Part shown: positions 5,961 to 9,365 of the stretch, piece after piece
Layout: each line of letters begins with the position of its first letter
How positions within the stretch are numbered: position 1 is the first letter of the stretch
Source: Thermoflexus hugenholtzii JAD2
Lineage (GTDB): Bacteria > Chloroflexota > Dehalococcoidia > SHYB01
Direction of reading: 5' to 3'
Assembly: GCA_945861815.1 (NCBI GenBank)
Contig: CAMAVV010000050.1
Location: forward strand, 1 to 9,365
Length of the DNA: 9,365 bases
The notes under the pieces: generated by a model
The model's input: only the letters and a program-made list of their open reading frames with translations
What the model was told of the DNA's origin: nothing
The model's database searches: none
Made by a program: the position numbers and the translations under genes

Positions 5961-6497
5961 ATGCCCATAGGCCATCGCTCCAAAGTCTTGCCGATCCCGC
6001 ATATTCCTGAGCACACGAAGTACATCGAAGCAGGGCCGCTGATCATTGGCGTTGAGTACCGCGTCGTGAACGCGGAGATTTCGCGCAAGTACCTGGCCTC
6101 GCTCGCGATGGACCCGGCGAAGCCGAAGGCGGTCACCGTGCGCGCGGGAGATTCCGCCGATGGCGGCGTCTCTATCCACGTCTTTGCCCGCGAAGCAAGC
6201 AATCTCGTCGAATACTTCCGCATCGATTGCTTCGGCAGCGAGCCGCACTACCACTATTGCTATCCGCAGATCGAAGAGCAGGACAGGGTCTTTTTGGATA
6301 GGACAGTGGAGCCTGATGCGCAGAAGTGGGCCTATGAAAAGCTGGAGCACCACCTGCCGCGAATCTTAGAGCACGTTGGCGCGGCGGCCCTGGCGAAGCA
6401 AGTGCGCTCTCAGCAGATCGCAGCCGTCTTGCCTGAGGTGCGAAAGGCCTTCTCCGCAGCCGCGGCAAAGGCAGAGGCTATGCCGCAGCAGGCCTAG
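5961..6497 (+). CDS. Conserved-looking hypothetical protein with HYHYC motif
   Basis: I do not recognise the family. The gene is convincing: GGAGG at 5951-5955, five bases ahead of the ATG, and 178 codons of coherent composition. The N-terminal two thirds look like a compact, strand-rich fold, with IPEHTKYIEAGPLIIGVEYRV (14-35, in two parts) and SIHVFAREASNLVEYFRIDC (71-90). These are followed by EPHYHYCYP (95-102), where His96, His98 and Cys100 could bind a metal. The last ~45 residues (from about 123) look helical, with HH at 130-131 and an Ala-rich end. There is no signal peptide or membrane segment, so it is probably cytoplasmic. Its last 20 bases overlap the end of the convergent bicupin gene. 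Position among cupin and amidohydrolase genes suggests, but does not show, a role in the same metabolism. Confidence 0.8.
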   Translation: MPIGHRSKVLPIPHIPEHTKYIEAGPLIIGVEYRVVNAEISRKYLASLAMDPAKPKAVTVRAGDSADGGVSIHVFAREASNLVEYFRIDCFGSEPHYHYCYPQIEEQDRVFLDRTVEPDAQKWAYEKLEHHLPRILEHVGAAALAKQVRSQQIAAVLPEVRKAFSAAAAKAEAMPQQA

Positions 6498-7263
6498 GCT
6501 CGCTGCTGGGGACCCAGGCTGGCTTCGGCGCCGGGAACTGCAACACCAGCACGTCCAGCCCAGATGGGCCTGCCGTAACTTGAAGGGCTGCTTCATCTGG
6601 GCTGACGTAGATGGTCGTCCAGAGGGGCAGTTCTTTTTGTCCGTGCATCCCAGACCCATGTATCACCAGGCAGATCTGTCCGCCTGACCCTTTTGCGGTG
6701 GGCGCTATGGCCTTTGCGCCAGGACCTGCCCGCACGACGTATGCGCCCAGCCTGTCCTGGTGTAAAGGGATAAGCTCGTTGACGACCGTTTCTTTGCGGT
6801 AGAGCGACTCTGCGGGGTTCACGTCCACATCGGCTGTCACGTCGCGGCCAGCCCTCCTGTTGCGCTCCTTCATCTTGTCTCGCGAATCAGGCATGAAGTG
6901 CGACCCGGTGTGGTCCGTCTGCGCGCGCATCGTGAAATAGAAGAGCCCCTTTGGCCCAGCCACCAGCGGCCCGTATGGGGTGTAAGCATCTGCATAATGG
7001 ACGGCTGTGGGATGCAGTTCGTGCTTGCCCATCAAGCCGCCGCCTGCCACGACAACCTGGAACTGGTCGACCAGGTGGAAGTGGGCGCGCAGGACGTCGC
7101 CGTGCTTCAGCATGCCCACCTGGAAAGCGCAGGGGCCTTCGGTCACTTCTATCGGGCCGCCGATGAAATCCGGCTTCAGGTAATAGTGATTCGTGTGCGG
7201 CATCGTCCCGTTCGCCATAAAACTCTTCTCGATCGCGTCGGTGCTTACTGCTATCTGCGGCAT
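6478..7263 (-). CDS. Bicupin domain protein A
   Basis: 261 residues forming two cupin-type beta barrels. Domain 1 (about 35-115) carries the metal motif HFHLVDQF (His61, His63, Gln67 in the place of the usual Glu) and a second-motif His in TAVHYADAYTPYGPL (His89). Domain 2 (about 170-245) has a GSGGQICLVIHGSG strand but lacks the first HxH, so it is probably structural. The TPYGPLVAGP block is shared with the bicupin at 8598-9287, showing common ancestry. AGAGGAG six bases ahead of the ATG gives a strong translation start. It is 165 bases downstream of the amidohydrolase on the same strand, enough room for its own promoter; a TAGAAT hexamer lies upstream but has no good -35 partner. It could be a dioxygenase, an isomerase or a non-catalytic binding protein; the sequence does not decide. 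Confidence 0.85.
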   Translation of the reverse strand: MPQIAVSTDAIEKSFMANGTMPHTNHYYLKPDFIGGPIEVTEGPCAFQVGMLKHGDVLRAHFHLVDQFQVVVAGGGLMGKHELHPTAVHYADAYTPYGPLVAGPKGLFYFTMRAQTDHTGSHFMPDSRDKMKERNRRAGRDVTADVDVNPAESLYRKETVVNELIPLHQDRLGAYVVRAGPGAKAIAPTAKGSGGQICLVIHGSGMHGQKELPLWTTIYVSPDEAALQVTAGPSGLDVLVLQFPAPKPAWVPSSEPRPAAA

Positions 7264-7428
7264 CGTCTTCTCCTCTGCGTAGTGCGCCTATTCTACCGCG
7301 TCGCTCAAGTCAGCCTCTACAGTGGCGCAGCTTTTGCTTTCATGAGATGTCCCCTCTTGCTCTATCGCGCTGACGGATGCGTAGCGCCTCTAACCTCTGA
7401 AACGGCTGTAGGAAAACGAACTGCGATT

Positions 7429-8571
7429 CTATCGAATGAACCCGTAAAGCTTTCCGGCATTATCGCAGGTGATTTTTCGCTTTGCCTCATCGCTCAGGCC
7501 GGCGAGCGTCTCCTGCAAAATCTTCTTCGAATCCGGCCACAGGCCGGCTTGGTGGGGGAAGTCTGACCCCCAGATGATATTGTCGATTCCCGCCAGGTGA
7601 GCGAAGGGCGCGACGTGCGGCTCCCATTGGAAGCCCGTGTACCCTTGCCGAAGCCATATCTCGCTGGGCATGGCGCTGAGCTTGAGAGCGTGGTAGCGCT
7701 CCTTGTAGTGGCGGTCCATGTGTCCGAGGACATAGGGAACCCACGCGACGCCGCACTCGCCAAGGACAAAGCGGAACGAGGGGAAGCGGTCGCATGCGCC
7801 GGAGAAGATGATGCTTGCCATGTACTCTGCACCCGCGATTTCGAACATCGTCGAATTCACGGCGTTGAACTCTAGGTTGTAGCGATGGGCCTCTGCCGGC
7901 TCCGGCGCTCGCACCCGAATGCCCATGCTGTGGAACGAGATAGAGAGCGAAGATTCGGAGGCGGCCTGCCATAGCACGTCCCAGTCCTTGTGGTAGAGAG
8001 GCTTCCCGGCGTTCGGGATAACAAGCTCGCCGCCGCGCAGGCCGAGCTTTGCCGCTCTGCGCGCTTCCTCTGCCGCCGCCTTCGGGTCATGGTTCGGCAG
8101 ACAGGCGACCCCGGCGAAACGCTCAGGGTGCGACTTGCAAAAGTTCGCGAGCCAGTCGTTGTACGTCTGCAAGACCAACGTCGCGACATCTACGCTCTTA
8201 AGCTTCCCGGCGACTCCCAGAATGCCGTAGAGCACCTCAGCTTCGATACCGTCCAGCTGCTGGTCCTTGATGCGCAAGGCAGGCGTCGTCGGGCGAAAGA
8301 TTCCCCGCGCGCCGTCGTCATACAGGCCCGTCTCTGCCATGCGCCGCACGCGCACATCATCCTTCAGATCCTTTGGGTCTCGGCCTGAGGAGCCGACGCC
8401 TGCCACCTGGCCAAGGTCAGCGCCGTCAGCCAGCCACCGCTTTCCCTTTGCTGATTCGACGACATGCGGCACCGCCTCTTGCCACTGGGCTGGCGCTTGC
8501 GAGGTGAACAGGTCGGCGGGAAGCCAGGTGAGGTCAACATGGCAGTCGCCGGAGATGAAGGTGTATCGCAT
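7429..8571 (-). CDS. Amidohydrolase family 2 (ACMSD-like TIM barrel), paralog B
   Basis: A 380-residue paralog of the amidohydrolase at 3988-5187. It shares the N-terminal GDCHVDLTWLPADLF (Cys10 replaces Ala between Asp9 and His11), YNDWLANFCKSHPERFAG, CLPNHDPKAAAE, the barrel-strand His in ISFHSMG (His214), FSGACDRFPSFRFVLGECG, IIWGSDFPH (Asp337, His340) and KITCDNAGKLYGF. The start is placed at ATG 8571-8569 because MRYTFISGDCH aligns exactly with MNYSLVSADAH of paralog A. A start at 8643 would add 24 residues without family similarity and run into the upstream gene. The ribosome site is weak. It follows the bicupin at 8598-9287 by only 26 bases and is likely co-transcribed with it. Predicted to be a cytoplasmic metal-dependent hydrolase or decarboxylase; substrate unknown, probably different from that of paralog A. 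Confidence 0.9.
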   Translation of the reverse strand: MRYTFISGDCHVDLTWLPADLFTSQAPAQWQEAVPHVVESAKGKRWLADGADLGQVAGVGSSGRDPKDLKDDVRVRRMAETGLYDDGARGIFRPTTPALRIKDQQLDGIEAEVLYGILGVAGKLKSVDVATLVLQTYNDWLANFCKSHPERFAGVACLPNHDPKAAAEEARRAAKLGLRGGELVIPNAGKPLYHKDWDVLWQAASESSLSISFHSMGIRVRAPEPAEAHRYNLEFNAVNSTMFEIAGAEYMASIIFSGACDRFPSFRFVLGECGVAWVPYVLGHMDRHYKERYHALKLSAMPSEIWLRQGYTGFQWEPHVAPFAHLAGIDNIIWGSDFPHQAGLWPDSKKILQETLAGLSDEAKRKITCDNAGKLYGFIR

Positions 8572-8597
8572 AGATAGTGTCTGCCTGCCTCGGCTGG

Positions 8598-9287
8598 CTA
8601 TCGCCCCTGGTCGAAGGTGAGGTCGAGCCAAGATGCGCCGCACTCGCCCGCGCGCAAACTGGCGAATGGACCATCGCCGCTCTCGAAGAACAGCGTCTGC
8701 TTGCCATAGGTCTGCTGGCCCAGGGTTGCCGTTCCTTCAAGGAGGAAGGAGAAGCGTCCGAAGGGAGCCGGGCCGCGCGGGATGGACGCGCCAGGCGGAT
8801 ACTTCCACAGGAGAGCAGTTGGCAACTCCTCGCCATCTTTCCCGAGAAGTTGCTTGCACGCTGGGCCGCCGCCGCTTTCATTCAGAAGCTCGGACTGTGC
8901 GAAGAACTCCCGCCCCTGGATGTTGCGCCGCTTTCGCCCTTCCGGCTCGCTCATGTACGTGATCGGAGCTGGCTTATGCCGCAGCACCGCCATAACCATA
9001 CCAGGCCCGCCGATGAAGGGGCCGTAGGGCGTCCTGGCATCAACGTAGTGGACGGCGATGGGCGTCAGCGGGCGCTTCGGGAATGTCATGCTGCCTTCCA
9101 GCACCACGACGAACTGCCGCTCTGCGTGGAAGTGGGGCTCGTTCACCGCACCCGTCGGCTGCCGGGCAAAGATGGCGTGCGGACGGCCCTCTAGCCCGTC
9201 GCCGAGCTTTTTATCGAAGTAGCCTATGCGGTCGGGACGCGGGTTCTCCGTCCACGGCACCTTCGACGGTTCAACGATATATTCCAT
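8598..9287 (-). CDS. Bicupin domain protein B
   Basis: 229 residues with the same architecture as the bicupin at 6478-7263. Domain 1 has HFHAERQFVVVLEGS (His52, His54, Gln58) and IAVHYVDARTPYGPF (His80). Domain 2 (about 155-228) shows the cupin strand RFSFLLEGTATLG but no HxH, so only the first barrel looks able to bind metal. I place the start at ATG 9287-9285 (MEYIVEPSKVPW), 11 bases after the stop of the preceding gene. The GTG at 9320 would give a 22-base overlap and an N-terminus without cupin similarity. No clear ribosome site precedes the ATG, so translation may depend on coupling to the upstream gene. It lies immediately ahead of amidohydrolase B, and the pair probably acts together. 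Function within the cupin superfamily is undetermined. Confidence 0.85.
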   Translation of the reverse strand: MEYIVEPSKVPWTENPRPDRIGYFDKKLGDGLEGRPHAIFARQPTGAVNEPHFHAERQFVVVLEGSMTFPKRPLTPIAVHYVDARTPYGPFIGGPGMVMAVLRHKPAPITYMSEPEGRKRRNIQGREFFAQSELLNESGGGPACKQLLGKDGEELPTALLWKYPPGASIPRGPAPFGRFSFLLEGTATLGQQTYGKQTLFFESGDGPFASLRAGECGASWLDLTFDQGR

Positions 9288-9298
9288 AAGGAGCCTGC

Positions 9299-9365
9299 CT
9301 ATCGGCGCGCCTTTGCCCACTCAGCCATGATATCGTTCGCCGCGATGCAGTCGCACCGAAAGCCC
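9299..9365 (-). CDS. C-terminal end of an unidentified gene (5' end outside window)
   Basis: The minus strand is open from the window edge to TAG at 9301-9299, giving GFRCDCIAANDIMAEWAKARR as two short blocks (GFRCDCIAAN, DIMAEWAKARR) and the stop. Support comes from position: the stop lies 11 bases ahead of the bicupin start on the same strand, as expected for an operon member. The visible 21 residues are too few to name a family. The Asp-rich, helix-like end is compatible with many cytoplasmic enzymes. Confidence 0.5.
   Translation of the reverse strand, partial: GFRCDCIAANDIMAEWAKARR

Noticed and set aside
7264..7428. Possible promoter (TAGAAT on the minus strand) and an 8-codon frame before bicupin A
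   Set aside because: No -35 element lies 16-18 bases upstream of TAGAAT, and the tiny frame has nothing beyond an ATG to support it.
6898..7566. 222-codon plus-strand frame across the bicupin A start and the amidohydrolase B end
   Set aside because: It is antisense to two well-supported genes; its length reflects high GC, and the translation shows no known domain.
8577..9194. 205-codon plus-strand frame
   Set aside because: It is antisense to bicupin B, whose HFH motif and paralog support are decisive.

Overview
This window looks like bacterial chromosome of fairly high GC with densely packed genes on both strands. The mix is MFE-2-type short-chain dehydrogenases, ACMSD-like amidohydrolases, bicupins and small housekeeping enzymes. 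It recalls genomes of uncultivated Chloroflexota (SAR202/Dehalococcoidia-like) that carry many catabolic paralogs. That placement is an impression from family content; the only RNA gene present, tRNA-Trp, does not settle it.

Layout. From 1 to 1400 (+) there are two tandem SDR oxidoreductases, the first cut by the window edge, closed by a strong hairpin terminator at 1419-1456. From 3052 back to 1475 (-) lies a likely operon of a Nudix hydrolase and two GNAT acetyltransferases; the last GNAT carries a one-base frameshift. A divergent promoter pair (3095-3174) drives this operon leftward and a tRNA-Trp(CCA) gene (3208-3283) rightward, the latter followed by its own terminator. At 3420-3830 (-) is an SMP-30/gluconolactonase-family gene that has lost its middle. 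From 3988 to 5768 (+) a translationally coupled pair encodes an amidohydrolase and a cysteine-dioxygenase-like cupin. At 5827-5937 (+) is a 36-codon relic holding only the two ends of an N-acyl-D-amino-acid deacylase-like gene. At 5961-6497 (+) is an unrecognised His-rich protein whose end overlaps the end of a convergent gene. From 9365 back to 6478 (-) run the tail of an unknown gene, a bicupin, a second amidohydrolase paralogous to the first, and a second bicupin.

How the genes may fit together. The two amidohydrolases are clear paralogs and each sits next to cupin genes: a CDO-like thiol-dioxygenase-type protein beside the first, and two related bicupins around the second. With the upstream SDRs this suggests a locus for stepwise breakdown of some organic acid or ring-cleavage product. 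The substrate cannot be read from the sequence.

The most unusual aspect is gene decay. Two genes in about 2.5 kb keep recognisable N- and C-termini joined in frame with the middle missing, and a third gene has a single-base frameshift. No CRISPR array, insertion sequence, phage gene or recognisable defence system was seen. No stretch over 300 bases lacks a gene.
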